NCBI GenBank assembly: GCA_963812255.1 | Contig: CAWEUM010000005.1 | Span: 186,001 to 250,000 of the forward strand | Source: DATJGR01 sp963812255 | Lineage (GTDB): Bacteria; Pseudomonadota; Gammaproteobacteria; Pseudomonadales; Azotimanducaceae | Length of the DNA stretch: 64,000 nt | Reading direction: 5' to 3' | Shown here: positions 26,242-37,562 of the stretch, in pieces | Layout: the number at the start of each line of letters is the position of its first letter | How positions within the stretch are numbered: position 1 is the stretch's first letter | The notes under the pieces: model-generated | What the model was told of the DNA's origin: nothing | Database searches by the model: none | What the model saw: the letters and a program-made list of their open reading frames with translations, nothing else | Made by a program: the position numbers and the translations under genes

Positions 26242-27398
26242 CGACACAGCAGGGGCTGGTTGAACGTTTCGTGCGTCATCGCGATGCCGGCACGACGGAC
26301 ATGGCGCCGCACAGCCTCCGCGTCCCCGCGCGCCATTACATCGACCCGGCGCAGACCGCGAAGGAATTGCAGGAGTTGTTCAAACGACGGCCGCTGCTCG
26401 TCGCGTTGACGCCGGACCTGCCGGCGCCGGGTAGCTACGTCACGCACGAGGCAGCCGATGTGAGCCTGTTGCTCGTGCGCGACGACGATCGGCGGGCGCG
26501 CGCGTTCATCAACGCGTGCCGCCACCGCGGCGCACGCATCGCCGAAGGGCGCGGGTCGAAGCGCACGTTCTCGTGTCCGTTTCATGCGTGGAATTACGGA
26601 CGTGACGGACGCGTCATCGCGCGGCCGAACAGTTGCGGCGGGTTCGATGGCACGGCCGACACGTTTGACGCGCTGCACGAGGTGCCATGTCACGAAGCGA
26701 GCGGGCTCATCTTCGTGCTGCTCGAAGGCGATGGCATCGAGGCCAAGGTGAACGATCTCGTCGGCGGCGTACTCGACGACATCGCCGGATATCGCATCAC
26801 CGATACGAACTACTTCGACAGCCGTTCGACCGAGCGCGATTGCAACTACAAGTTCATCGTCGACGGCTTCACCGAGTCCTATCACATCAAAGCGCTGCAC
26901 AAGGACACGATCTCGCCCTACTACTACACCACTCCGTCGCTAACGGATCGGTTCGGTCCCACATCGCGGATGATCGGCGTGCGCAGTACGATCGACAAGG
27001 AACTGGAGAAGCCCGCGGAGGAGCGTCGATTCCTACGCCATGGCACGACGCAATATCTCATCCCCCCCAATGTCGTGCTGACCCACCAGGTCGATCACAT
27101 CCAGCTGTGGCAGATGTATCCCGTAAAGGGCGCTGCAGATCGCTGCCGGATCAACCTCAGTCTCTACTGGCCTTCACCGATGGACGCGGAGGCCGAGCGA
27201 AAGAGCCGTTTCAACATCGACGTCCTCTGGAAGGTCACGAGCGAGGAAGACTTTCCGCAGAGCCTCGCGATTCACCGCAACCTCGCGAGCGGCGCGATCG
27301 CAGAACTCGTGTTCGGCCGCAACGAGCCGGCGCTGATCCATTATCACGAGCAGATCGCGAAGGCGATCGCGAGCGACGCGTTGCGAGCAATCGCATGA
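26232..27398 (+). CDS. Rieske-type aromatic ring-hydroxylating oxygenase, alpha subunit-like
   Basis: The 388-aa protein has a Rieske [2Fe-2S] site at about residues 96-122 (NACRHRGARI, then TFSCPFHAWNYG, i.e. C-x-H and C-x2-H). The mononuclear iron site is in DGFTESYHIKALH. This is the standard layout of terminal oxygenases that dihydroxylate, monohydroxylate or demethylate aromatic or alicyclic compounds. No beta subunit, ferredoxin or reductase gene is adjacent, so electron partners lie elsewhere or the protein is of the single-component-alpha type. GAGGTG precedes the ATG. It overlaps the LLM gene upstream and the SDR downstream (ATGA). Confidence 0.92.
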   Translation: MRLATQQGLVERFVRHRDAGTTDMAPHSLRVPARHYIDPAQTAKELQELFKRRPLLVALTPDLPAPGSYVTHEAADVSLLLVRDDDRRARAFINACRHRGARIAEGRGSKRTFSCPFHAWNYGRDGRVIARPNSCGGFDGTADTFDALHEVPCHEASGLIFVLLEGDGIEAKVNDLVGGVLDDIAGYRITDTNYFDSRSTERDCNYKFIVDGFTESYHIKALHKDTISPYYYTTPSLTDRFGPTSRMIGVRSTIDKELEKPAEERRFLRHGTTQYLIPPNVVLTHQVDHIQLWQMYPVKGAADRCRINLSLYWPSPMDAEAERKSRFNIDVLWKVTSEEDFPQSLAIHRNLASGAIAELVFGRNEPALIHYHEQIAKAIASDALRAIA

Positions 27399-28156
27399 AC
27401 TCTCGGCAGCGCACCGCGGTCGTGACCGGCGCGGGAAGCGGAATCGGTCGCGAGACCGCCGTCCTGTTAGGCAAGCGCGGCTTGAACGTCTTGTGCGCAG
27501 GGCGCACCCGCGCAGCGCTCGAGGAAACGGCGACCCTGATCGAAGCCGCCGGCGCCACCAGTCGAGTTGTCGTCGCAGACTGCGGTAGCGACGCGGGCCG
27601 CGCCGTTCTCGTCGACGCCGCTTCGGAAATTCCGGTCAGCGCATTCGTCCATGCGGCTGGTGCGGACCGCATCAAGCCATTCGCGGAGACGACGCGCGAC
27701 GACTTCGATGCGCTCGTCGGGATCAACCTCGCCGCGCCGTTCTTTCTCGTGCAGGCACTGCTGCCCCGGTTCGTCGACGGTGCCAGCGTGGTATTCGTCG
27801 GATCGGTTTCAGCACAGCGCGGCATGGTGCGACATGCGGCGTATGGCGCAACCAAGTCCGCGTTGACGGGCTTGACCGTTAATCTCGCAACCGAACTCGG
27901 ACCGCGCATCCGCGTGAACTGCGTAAGCCCGGGCGCCACCGACACGGCGATGCTGGCGGACTTCATCGCGCGGTCGCGTGACGGGTTGTCGGAAAAGGCG
28001 GTGCAGCGGCAACAGATCGCGGCCGCGTCGCGGAACCTGTTGCGGCGCCTAGCAGCGCCGCTCGAGGTCGCTGCAACGATTGTGCATCTCGCGCTCGACG
28101 CCGCGGCCGTGACCGGCGTAGACCTGCCGGTCGATCTCGGATACATGGCGAGTTGA
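27395..28156 (+). CDS. SDR-family NAD(P)-dependent oxidoreductase
   Basis: A classical 253-aa short-chain dehydrogenase. The cofactor motif is TGAGSGIGRE near the N-terminus, followed by VHAAG as the NNAG equivalent, the catalytic Ser in VFVGSVSAQ, Tyr and Lys in AAYGATKSAL, and NCVSPGATDTAM. All four catalytic positions are intact. Its start overlaps the stop of the Rieske gene by 4 nt, so the two are probably translationally coupled. In such operons the SDR usually oxidises the diol or alcohol product of the oxygenase; that is inference here. Confidence 0.92.
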   Translation: MNSRQRTAVVTGAGSGIGRETAVLLGKRGLNVLCAGRTRAALEETATLIEAAGATSRVVVADCGSDAGRAVLVDAASEIPVSAFVHAAGADRIKPFAETTRDDFDALVGINLAAPFFLVQALLPRFVDGASVVFVGSVSAQRGMVRHAAYGATKSALTGLTVNLATELGPRIRVNCVSPGATDTAMLADFIARSRDGLSEKAVQRQQIAAASRNLLRRLAAPLEVAATIVHLALDAAAVTGVDLPVDLGYMAS

Positions 28157-28183
28157 GCCCGAGGAGCCGAGGAACCCCCCAAC

Positions 28184-28467
28184 GTGAGTAACACACGCAC
28201 CGCCCGCAAGACTGTCACCACTTACCTCGACGTGCTGTACTGCAAGCAACACTCGATCTCTGCCCGGAGCTCCGATTCGAGACAGCGATGATTCATGACG
28301 ACGGCACCATGGTGACCGTGGCCTGGAACGGCAACAGCACGCAGAAGAACGGCAAATCGTACGTCTATTGCGGGATTGAAGTGTTCCGCGTGGTCGACGG
28401 CCGCATCGTCGAGATCTGGAACAGCCGCGAGACCAGCGGCCACTGGTTTGCATCGCAGACTTTTTGA
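28184..28467 (+). pseudogene. SnoaL/NTF2-like protein relic
   Basis: A GTG at 28184 opens MSNTRTARKTVTTYLDVLY, which ends at a TGA near 28290. Another frame then carries DDGTMVTVAWNGNSTQKN, YVYCGIEVFRVVDGRIVEIW and NSRETSGHWFASQTF, the second half of a SnoaL-like fold. The helical middle is deleted. It lies between the SDR and phosphotransferase genes of the operon, so an intact version once belonged to it. Confidence 0.6.
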
Positions 28468-29522
28468 TGACTCTTTTTGGTGCCGACGGCGTGGTCGACG
28501 CTGCGCGGCGCGCGCGCTTCGCCAGCTGGCTTGCGCCATTGCTTGGTCGTCGGGTCGAAGCAGATTCACTCCACGAACGCCGTCCCACCGGCGGAGGCTG
28601 GTCGAACGACACTGTGATCATCGACATCGCGGGCGATGTCGCGGTCGTGTTGCGCATGGAGCCCGATGGACCTGCGATGTTTCCCGACTACGACCTCACC
28701 CGCGAACACAGAGTGTTGTCGTGGTTATCGACCCGACCGTCGTTGCCGACGCCGCCACTTGTTGGCGCCGACCTCGACGGAACACTGTTCGGCCGGCCGT
28801 TGATCGCGATGAAATTCGTAGCGGGCCATACACCAGCGGACGATCGCCCGAGTTTCGCCGAAGCCGGCTGGTTGCACGATGCGCCGCCAACGACACAGCG
28901 GCGATTCCACGACCAACTCATCGACGTGATTGCGGCGCTGCATCAGTTGCCGGTCGAACCGTTCGCGGACGCGCTGGGTGAACGCGTGCCACGATCTCTG
29001 GTGCCCTCGCTCGATGCACTCGAACGCGTGTGGCACTGGAATCGTGGTGAGCGCTGGCCTGTCGTGATCGACTCGGCGTTCACCCGTTTGCGGTCGTCGA
29101 TGCCATCGATTGATGTCACGTGTCCGCTCTGGGGCGATGCGCGCCCGGCGAACGTGATTGTCGCCGACGACTTCAGCACACCGAAGGCGCTGCTCGATTG
29201 GGAACTCGCGAGCGTAGGTCCGCCCGAACTCGATGTGCTCTGGTTGCTCGAGATGAATCGTATGCGCACCGTCGGCGCCGGCGTGCAGCCCCTACCGGGA
29301 TTTCCGGACGATTCAGCGTCCATCCTGCACTACGAACACATCTCCCACCGCACACTACGCGACCTGCAGTGGTACCGCGCCTTCAGCGCGCTGAAAATAG
29401 CGGTCCTTATGCATCGGTTCCTGCGCGTGTCAGTGCTGCGCGGGAAACTCGATGCGCGGCATCGCGTCCTCGGCGATACCGTGGCCTCGCGGCGCGTGGC
29501 GCAGCTGCTGCAAGTGAGTTGA
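28467..29522 (+). CDS. Phosphotransferase family protein (APH-like kinase fold)
   Basis: A 351-aa aminoglycoside-phosphotransferase-like kinase, close to the family fused to acyl-CoA dehydrogenases in ACAD10/11. It has an N-lobe lysine-type region (VVLRMEPDGPAMFPDYDL), a catalytic loop in CPLWGDARPANVIV and the metal-binding DWELASVGPPELD. The usual HGD of the catalytic loop is WGD here, so His is replaced while Asp is kept. The ATG at 28467 overlaps the stop of the SnoaL relic. Last gene of the LLM/Rieske/SDR operon. In related clusters it phosphorylates a hydroxylated intermediate; the substrate here is unknown. Confidence 0.85.
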   Translation: MTLFGADGVVDAARRARFASWLAPLLGRRVEADSLHERRPTGGGWSNDTVIIDIAGDVAVVLRMEPDGPAMFPDYDLTREHRVLSWLSTRPSLPTPPLVGADLDGTLFGRPLIAMKFVAGHTPADDRPSFAEAGWLHDAPPTTQRRFHDQLIDVIAALHQLPVEPFADALGERVPRSLVPSLDALERVWHWNRGERWPVVIDSAFTRLRSSMPSIDVTCPLWGDARPANVIVADDFSTPKALLDWELASVGPPELDVLWLLEMNRMRTVGAGVQPLPGFPDDSASILHYEHISHRTLRDLQWYRAFSALKIAVLMHRFLRVSVLRGKLDARHRVLGDTVASRRVAQLLQVS

Positions 29523-29547
29523 ACGCCGCATCGCAATCGAACGCGCC

Positions 29548-29740
29548 ATGAAGGCGCACCGCATGTCGCAGGCGGCCGCCGCCAGGATCATGAACGTGTC
29601 ACGCGCGCGCCTGAATCAGATGTGGGAAGTTGGAAGGCGTCACCTTCGACCGAATCCTGCAAATGGCGGATGCGATCGGCGTGAAGCCGAAGGTGACCTA
29701 CAAAAAGCCTCGAGCCAGGGCGTCAATACCCACCACCAGC
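29548..29740 (+). pseudogene. XRE-type (HigA-like) HTH relic
   Basis: One frame gives MSQAAAARIMNVSRARLNQM and another gives EGVTFDRILQMADAIGVKPK followed by VTYKKPRA. Joined, they match the short HTH antitoxin-like family (TQxEAARLLGVSQPRVSxLxxGKxxxFSxDxLxxMAxALGV). A frameshift at about 29.63 kb separates the halves. No toxin partner is visible. Confidence 0.55.
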
Positions 29741-29771
29741 CCCCTAGCGACGTCGTCAGTGCGTTCGGACG

Positions 29772-29985
29772 TTGAAGGTGCGTTGCTTCAGTTCACCCGA
29801 CCAAGCACAACGATTCCTGAGTGTTCGTGCCGTTATCTACAGCCTGTTCAACCACGCCACCTGGTATCGGCGGCGTTTTACGGGGTACCTCGGGTGCGTG
29901 CATTTGAAACTTGGAACAAAGCAGTTGCGGCATGAGGATGTCGAACAACCTCTGCACCTTTCGATGTCTTTCACTTGTCAGTACC
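29772..29985 (+). mobile_element. IS6-family 3' fragment, copy 4
   Basis: Frames read QAQRFLSVRAVIYSLFNHAT and RHLVSAAFYG with RVRAFETWNKAVAA, the transposase C-terminus, followed by the terminal TTGTCAGTACC. The 5' half is missing. Confidence 0.72.
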
Positions 29986-32604
<2,619 letters not shown>

Positions 32605-32629
32605 CGCGAGACTTCGAGCGTTTGGCGCG

Positions 32630-32649
32630 ACGGGCGGCCTGCCGCCCGT
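32630..32649 (+). terminator. GC-rich hairpin after katG
   Basis: ACGGGCGGC and GCCGCCCGT pair perfectly 26 nt past the katG stop, with a two-base centre that would open to a small loop. No clear T-run follows, so it may stabilise the mRNA end instead of terminating it. Confidence 0.5.
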
Positions 32650-32879
32650 TCGCGATCAGGCGAGGTTGCATCCCGTCACCGATCAGCCGCTGTCATGACG
32701 AGGTGCGTCCCAGGGGGTGCATTCGCGAGATCTCCCGGCGCAACCCCACGACCTGCATGCAACAGGAGTCCTGCGCTCTCGGTGGCGGAGACCGTACCTT
32801 TGGCGCGCTGCACGGCCGGGTCGAGTTGTTGGCTTAAGGCTTCCAGTGCATTCCACGACTTTCACCAACTGATACCGAA
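32650..32879. other. No recognisable gene
   Basis: Short stretch between the katG hairpin and the SDR fragment. Nothing supported on either strand. Confidence 0.4.
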
Positions 32880-33070
32880 ATTGTGACGCCGCTGCTCGCG
32901 TCGGATCTCAATCCGTCTGCCGCGATCCGGTGGCACGTTATCAGGTCTCGCCGCTCGGCCGGCCAGGGCGCCCCGAGGAGATCGCGTCGGCGATCTACGA
33001 CCTCGCCGTCGACGGCACGTGGTCCAACGGTGTCGTGCTGTCGGTGGATGGGGGGCTCACTTGCCTGACC
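32880..33070 (+). pseudogene. SDR C-terminal fragment
   Basis: The frame ends VSPLGRPGRPEEIASAIYDL and AVDGTWSNGVVLSVDGGLT, the usual last 40 residues of a short-chain dehydrogenase. A VTPLLASDLN piece lies just upstream in another frame. The Rossmann half and the active site are missing. Confidence 0.6.
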
Positions 33071-33338
33071 CGCAGATCCCGAAAGCCGCCGAAGGTGCGA
33101 TGCGATTGCCTCCTTACATGCACCTTACGCGGTGCCATATCGGGCCGATTCTGGCCGCGCATCATCGACCGCAGCATTCGAAAAGCGAGATGGGAGTATG
33201 TCGGGCGTTCGCTGCATCGTACTGGCGCCGTACGGCGCACAGCATCTCGTTGGCGCCCATCTGGCGCGCACGGGTGGGACAGCACCCGAAGAGTTGACGT
33301 CAGGTTATGATTCAGCGCGGCGAACACCGGAACGGATC

Positions 33339-33725
33339 ATGTTTCGAATCCCTCATTTGATCGGTCTGCTTGCGCTGATGACAGGTACAGTCACCGTGGT
33401 GGCCGACGAGTCCGGTCGTGGCTTGTACCTCACCAACTGCGCCAATTGTCATGGGGACTACGGCGAAGGGGACGGTCCCGCGGCAATCGACATGGGCGCA
33501 CCGCTGCCGGATCTGCGGTATCTCGCCAAACGCACCGGCGGTACGTTTCCGGCGGCCACCGTCACCGGCATCATCGACGGGCGCGAGCTCGTGAAGTCGC
33601 ACGGGCCGCGGCTCATGCCCGTATGGGGCGATACGTTCGAGGCCCTCGCCGGCGACAGTGCAACGGCCAACGCTCGCATCGAGGCGCTGACTGAATACCT
33701 CGATTCGATCCAGCTGAAGGATTGA
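33339..33725 (+). CDS. Periplasmic monohaem cytochrome c
   Basis: The 128-aa protein starts at ATG 33339 directly before a Sec signal peptide (MFRIPHLIGLLALMTGTVTV, cut before DES). Upstream in-frame starts would add about 70 residues that look non-coding. Haem attaches at TNCANCHGDYG, and the distal Met is probably in GPRLMPVWG. The spacing and the EALTEYLDSIQLKD ending fit class I cytochromes of about 100 residues. Its partner is unknown; a dead SDR fragment and an IS6 relic flank it. Confidence 0.8.
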   Translation: MFRIPHLIGLLALMTGTVTVVADESGRGLYLTNCANCHGDYGEGDGPAAIDMGAPLPDLRYLAKRTGGTFPAATVTGIIDGRELVKSHGPRLMPVWGDTFEALAGDSATANARIEALTEYLDSIQLKD

Positions 33726-33768
33726 CCGGCCCGCTGCACGCGACTGTAGTGCGCGTACCGCCAACGTC

Positions 33769-34461
33769 GGTAATGTCAAGTTAGGCGGACTTGAGCAACC
33801 CTTGCCGTATGAAGCACGCAGGCAATCTCTCCAAGCGCCACCGATTTCCGCCGACCATCATTCAATATGCCGTCTGGCTCTACCATCGATTCAATCTCAG
33901 CCACCGCGACATCGAAGACTTGCTCGCTGGGCGCGGAATCGAACTGAGTTGCGAATCGGTGCGACTGTGGAGCAACCAATTTGGTCCGTTGTGGTGAGCT
34001 GTGGATCAAGACTGTGATGTCATTGATGTCTTTTTACAGGCGCGAACAGACGCAAAGGCGGCGAAACGATTTTTTCCGGCGGCTGATCAGATCTCACAGC
34101 AGAAGCCCCTGGAGGGCCGTGACCGACAAATTACGCAGTTACCGTGTAGCGCATCGAGAACTGATGTCGGCGACGATTCACGATACCGATCCCTATGCGA
34201 ACAATCGGGCGGAGCTATCGCACCAGACGACCCGAGTTCGCGAACGCGGCATGTGTGGCTTCTCGTCGCCTGAACAAGCGCAACGATTCCTAAGCGTCCA
34301 TGCGGTTGACTACAGTCTCTTCAATCTACAACGCCACCTTGTATCGGCGGCGTTCTACCGATCCCGTCGGGTCCGCGCATTTGAATTTTGGAACGAAGCA
34401 GTTGCAGCATGAGGAAGTCGAACAACTTCTGCTCATCCGATGCCGTTAACTTGTCAGTACC
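33769..34461 (+). mobile_element. IS6-family relic, copy 3 (longest)
   Basis: Ends GGTAATGTCAAGTT (33769) and the inverse of GGTACTGACAAGTT (to 34461). The transposase reads KRHRFPPTIIQYAVWLYHRF, LSHRDIEDLLAGRG and SNQFGPLW then a stop. Other frames continue with VDQDCDVIDVFLQARTDAKA, TDKLRSYRVAHRELM and SSPEQAQRFLSVHAVDYSLF. At least two frameshifts and a deletion near 33.99 kb inactivate it. Confidence 0.85.
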
Positions 34462-34635
34462 TTCGCTCTGATTTCCAGGTGCCGACGCTTCCCGAAGGCA
34501 GAACAAGAAACCGGCCACGGCAAGCTCCGCCAAACTAGCCAACAACACGTTCTCGAGCCTGATCACGCCCGACAGCGCAACTAGCGTACAGGGCGCTACA
34601 CGCAGGTTTCGCCCGTATAGCCGACGTTCGACTGC

Positions 34636-35376
34636 TCAGACCGCTCGAACCTCGGCGAGCCGCTTAACCGAGTACTCGTCGTCCCAGCAGACGGCGGCTT
34701 CCCATGCGGCCGACGCTTGCGCGGCGATGTCGTGCGCGCCGTCGTCGAGACCGGCGGCGTTGTGGGGCAGCACCAGGTCGAGGTCGGGGACGTCGACGTG
34801 CGACTCGTCCCAGTCAATCAGCGCGACCCGATCCGCGGTCATGCGGATGTTGCGCGGGTTGGGGTCGCCGTGGACGACGCATGTCTGCCGTCCGTTGAGC
34901 CGCGCCCACGCTGCTCGGCATCGAGCAACGCCCTCAGTCGGCATCGCGCCGAGGTCGATCTTCGTCCCGGTCTCGGCGTGCAGGAGGTCGGTCGACGAAC
35001 GCCAGCCCGGACGCTGCGGCCAGCCCTGGGTCAACCAATGCAGTTGGCGGAGCGTGTCGGCCACGCGACGCCAGTCAGCCTCCGTCTCGGGCGGTCCGCC
35101 CTCCACGTAGGTCATCACCACCAGACCGTCGGCGAACAGCCGACCGTCCGTCGTCGGGATCGGCACCGGCACGGTCAGACCTTCACGGTCGAGGTGTTGG
35201 AGGAGCTCGGTCTCCCACGCGAGATCAGCGTCGCTCCTGGTACCGAGACGACCGACCGCGAGGTGTCCGTTGACGCGCACGCTCCACACGTCGTTGGCGA
35301 CTCCGCCGGCGAGCGGTTCGATGCGAGCGACGTCGTCACCCCACTGCTCAAGTGCCTCCCATCCCACCGGCCACAT
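34636..35376 (-). CDS. Aminoglycoside-phosphotransferase-like kinase
   Basis: A 246-aa APH-fold protein. The catalytic loop is CVVHGDPNPRNIRM, followed by the metal-binding ALIDWDESHVDVPDLDLVLP; the N-lobe has EPLAGGVANDVWSVRVNGHL. All key residues are intact. It is shorter than antibiotic-modifying APH enzymes, and its wording resembles actinobacterial homologues of unknown substrate, so resistance cannot be claimed. CGAGG precedes the ATG at 35376. It sits alone next to an IS6 relic, consistent with acquisition by transfer. Confidence 0.8.
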   Translation of the reverse strand: MWPVGWEALEQWGDDVARIEPLAGGVANDVWSVRVNGHLAVGRLGTRSDADLAWETELLQHLDREGLTVPVPIPTTDGRLFADGLVVMTYVEGGPPETEADWRRVADTLRQLHWLTQGWPQRPGWRSSTDLLHAETGTKIDLGAMPTEGVARCRAAWARLNGRQTCVVHGDPNPRNIRMTADRVALIDWDESHVDVPDLDLVLPHNAAGLDDGAHDIAAQASAAWEAAVCWDDEYSVKRLAEVRAV

Positions 35377-35469
35377 CCTCGCGGAGTTCGAGGATAGGGA
35401 ACATAAACCAGAGGCGGTCGCGACACGAGTTCACGACCGGACAGATTTTCGGGTCTCGCATATATCGCG

Positions 35470-35570
35470 ATTTCGCGATGAGCCGCACTACCACCGGTAT
35501 TCACAATACGTCGGTAGGAGCGAGTTCTTTGGCCTCGAATTCGACGGGTTCTTACAACGTAGCTGCCGGC
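35470..35570 (+). pseudogene. Fragment of a GxxNTxxG-repeat (fibre-like) protein
   Basis: About 30 codons read TTTGIHNTSVGASSLASNST followed by GSYNVAAG. This matches the repeating NTTGxxNTAxGxxALxSNTTGSxNTAxG pattern of bacterial fibre or adhesin-like proteins. The frame has no start or domain beyond this and is a short relic. Confidence 0.45.
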
Positions 35571-36559
35571 GAAGTCCAGATCCAGGCGGAACTAGCATCG
35601 CTGGGGAGGCTCGGATTCGAGCTCTCGCGCACAACGCCGGCCTCGAACACCTGAGCTGGGTTCGGTCTGCCACCGAACATAGCGGCAGCATTTCTATCGA
35701 CTGTTTCTGTTCTGGACGCCCGGTGGTTTCGACCGCAAGACCGGTCAATAGCAATGCAAACCATTTGCACATGTAGCCCCCGATTGTATGAACAACTTCA
35801 ATGGATGAGCGCGCCACGATTGGGACGGCTAATCAATTGACATTGCATCCGGACATCCGACGCGGAATCCCCTGCAATGAGTCGGCTTAGAGCGATAACT
35901 GTTCCCGTGCGCTTTTGCCTTCGTTTAACGTGTACGAGTGCACACACTATGCCGACGACACTCGTATACCTCAGCTGCAAAGTCGCAGACGTTCCATGTG
36001 ATCCCCTCCTATGTGGATCAGCAGAAGCTAGCACTACGGTCGCGGAATGACGTCGCTGCCGCCATTGCAAGACCGTCGCGGTTGCATCCTTGGTCGGCGC
36101 GGTAATCGGGGTTACTTTTCAATTCGACCGCGTGGGTGTTTTCAGAGTCGACCTCGGAAGAGTTTTCCAAAGAGACCTTTTTTCGGCTCGCCGGCGTTTC
36201 GACGCCCGAGGAAGGAACTTGGCTTTCATAGCTCCGGGAGAACATCAGGCTCAGCACCTCATCACCGGCTTATGCCTGGTTGAACGATCTGCAGGTGTGG
36301 GGACAGAGGATCTGGCCAAGCGCGAGGTGAACGTAACGGGATACGCCGCGTAGCGATTCCTATTCCACGCGCTCGATCGAATGCGATCGGTTGGGTCGGC
36401 AACCCAACGCGGTCTGGCCGCAAGCAGCGCCGGAACAACGACTTGGATCGGGAACGGTAGAGCGTTGCAGAAGCGTGCTCTCAAGCCTCAGAACCAGCGC
36501 AGAATGACGTTGGATGAGATTCATCGCCTAAGGAATTCACCGGTTGCGCGCCCAGAATT
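35571..36559. other. Largest unassigned stretch, about 990 bp
   Basis: Several frames of 70-90 codons on both strands, for example at 36090-36353 (+) and 35798-36070 (-), none with an RBS plus domain. No IS ends, tRNA or strong hairpin recognised. Possibly decayed DNA. Confidence 0.4.
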
Positions 36560-37264
36560 CTATCGCGGCCGGAAGAACCAGGGACCGGTCATCCCTCGCT
36601 GTTCCAGCACCGCGCGCATCTCTGTCCGATAGCTCTGCATCTTCGATAGGTAGTCCGGATCCAGTCGCCGCCGGAACAGGTCGATGGAAAAAACTGCCGC
36701 CCAGTCCTCCACGGGTCGGATGCCGTCGCCGGATTTCGGATCAGTCTGGGACCACTTGAACACATTGTCTTCGCACGCGAAGAGATTCATGCGTTCTCAG
36801 TTGTCCGGCGAAGGGTACTCACCCCACTTCCACATGGGGTGATTGATGTGGCCCACGGTGGTTTTCGGCGTGATCTCCAGAATCTCCTCGTCCTTGTAGC
36901 GGACTCGGATGGGCTCGGCAGTGGCGAGGTCCCGCGTCTCCACCACCACCTCCCGGCTCGGAACCAGCCAACGAATCGCATTGATTTCGAGTCCGCACTG
37001 ACCGAACCACTTCGTCTCGCCGTCAATGCTGACCCGGTAGTGGGTGGGTGTATTGTTGAACGGTGCCCAGGAGCCGACCTGATCCGTACCAGGTGACATC
37101 CAGCAGCCGACAGCGAATTCGGCGGCTTCGTTCAATGCCACGCGGGCTTCCTCCGTGGTGATGTCGAACTCCACTGCCAGATCCGTATAGTGCTGAGCCC
37201 AGCCGCGATCGATCAACTGCCGAAGCACGCTTGTGTAGATCTCTTGCGCAAGCTGGCTAACCAA
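36560..37264 (-). CDS. MerB-like (organomercurial lyase family) protein with one in-frame UGA, candidate selenoprotein
   Basis: A single 234-residue frame is broken only by TGA at 36799-36797 (codon 156). The part before it has a winged-helix-like segment (TDLAVEFDITTEEARVALNE), AVGCWMSPGTDQVGSWAPFN, a strand YRVSIDGETKWFGQCGLE and a beta domain. After the TGA the same frame continues ERMNLFACEDNVFKW and 60 more residues. MerB uses Cys96, Asp99 and Cys159; by eye these fall on Cys90, Glu93 and the UGA codon (family motif CxxM/V-x-LF). A hairpin follows the UGA. The TTG start at 37264 has AGGGGA upstream. The alternatives are a Cys-to-stop mutation or two separate ORFs (ATG at 36790). Confidence 0.5.
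36768..36783 (-). promoter_or_regulatory. SECIS-like hairpin after the UGA
   Basis: On the minus strand TCTTCGC-GT-GCGAAGA forms a perfect stem beginning 13 nt after the UGA. With the inner C-G pair opened, the loop is CGUG. Its G is the second loop base, 21 nt after the UGA. Bacterial SECIS elements need a small apical loop with G in the first two positions at roughly 16-37 nt, and this fits. Confidence 0.45.
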
Positions 37265-37562
37265 ATCGATCGTCCCCTGGGCCAGAAGCCTCGGCCAGTT
37301 TAAACGCCGACGAAGCCGAAAAGTATCGCCTGAGACTTATGTTGCACAATCGGGCGCACGCGCTTTCGCAGATCAAAATCGTCTGACTAGATGGCGGTGG
37401 ACGCAGTCACGAACGAACCTCATTCAATGGATTTCCCTGCTCCGCCGGGAATCTACAGGGAACATCTCGAAGATCGGTGCAAATCTGGTTTTCATGAACG
37501 GCGATTCTCTGGGCAGCTTTTACGTGAGTGTCCAGTTTTTCCAGACCACCTCTGAGTACTAA
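37265..37562. other. Intergenic, with a trace of the 12-kb repeat
   Basis: At 37384-37408 the words GACTAGATGGCGG and CGCAGTC occur in the same order as in the repeats at 12 and 14 kb. No gene recognised in the rest. Confidence 0.35.

Noticed and set aside
34636..35376. Aminoglycoside resistance gene
   Set aside because: Only the generic APH fold is shown. The protein is short, lacks resistance-class signatures I can recognise, and has no resistance genes nearby.
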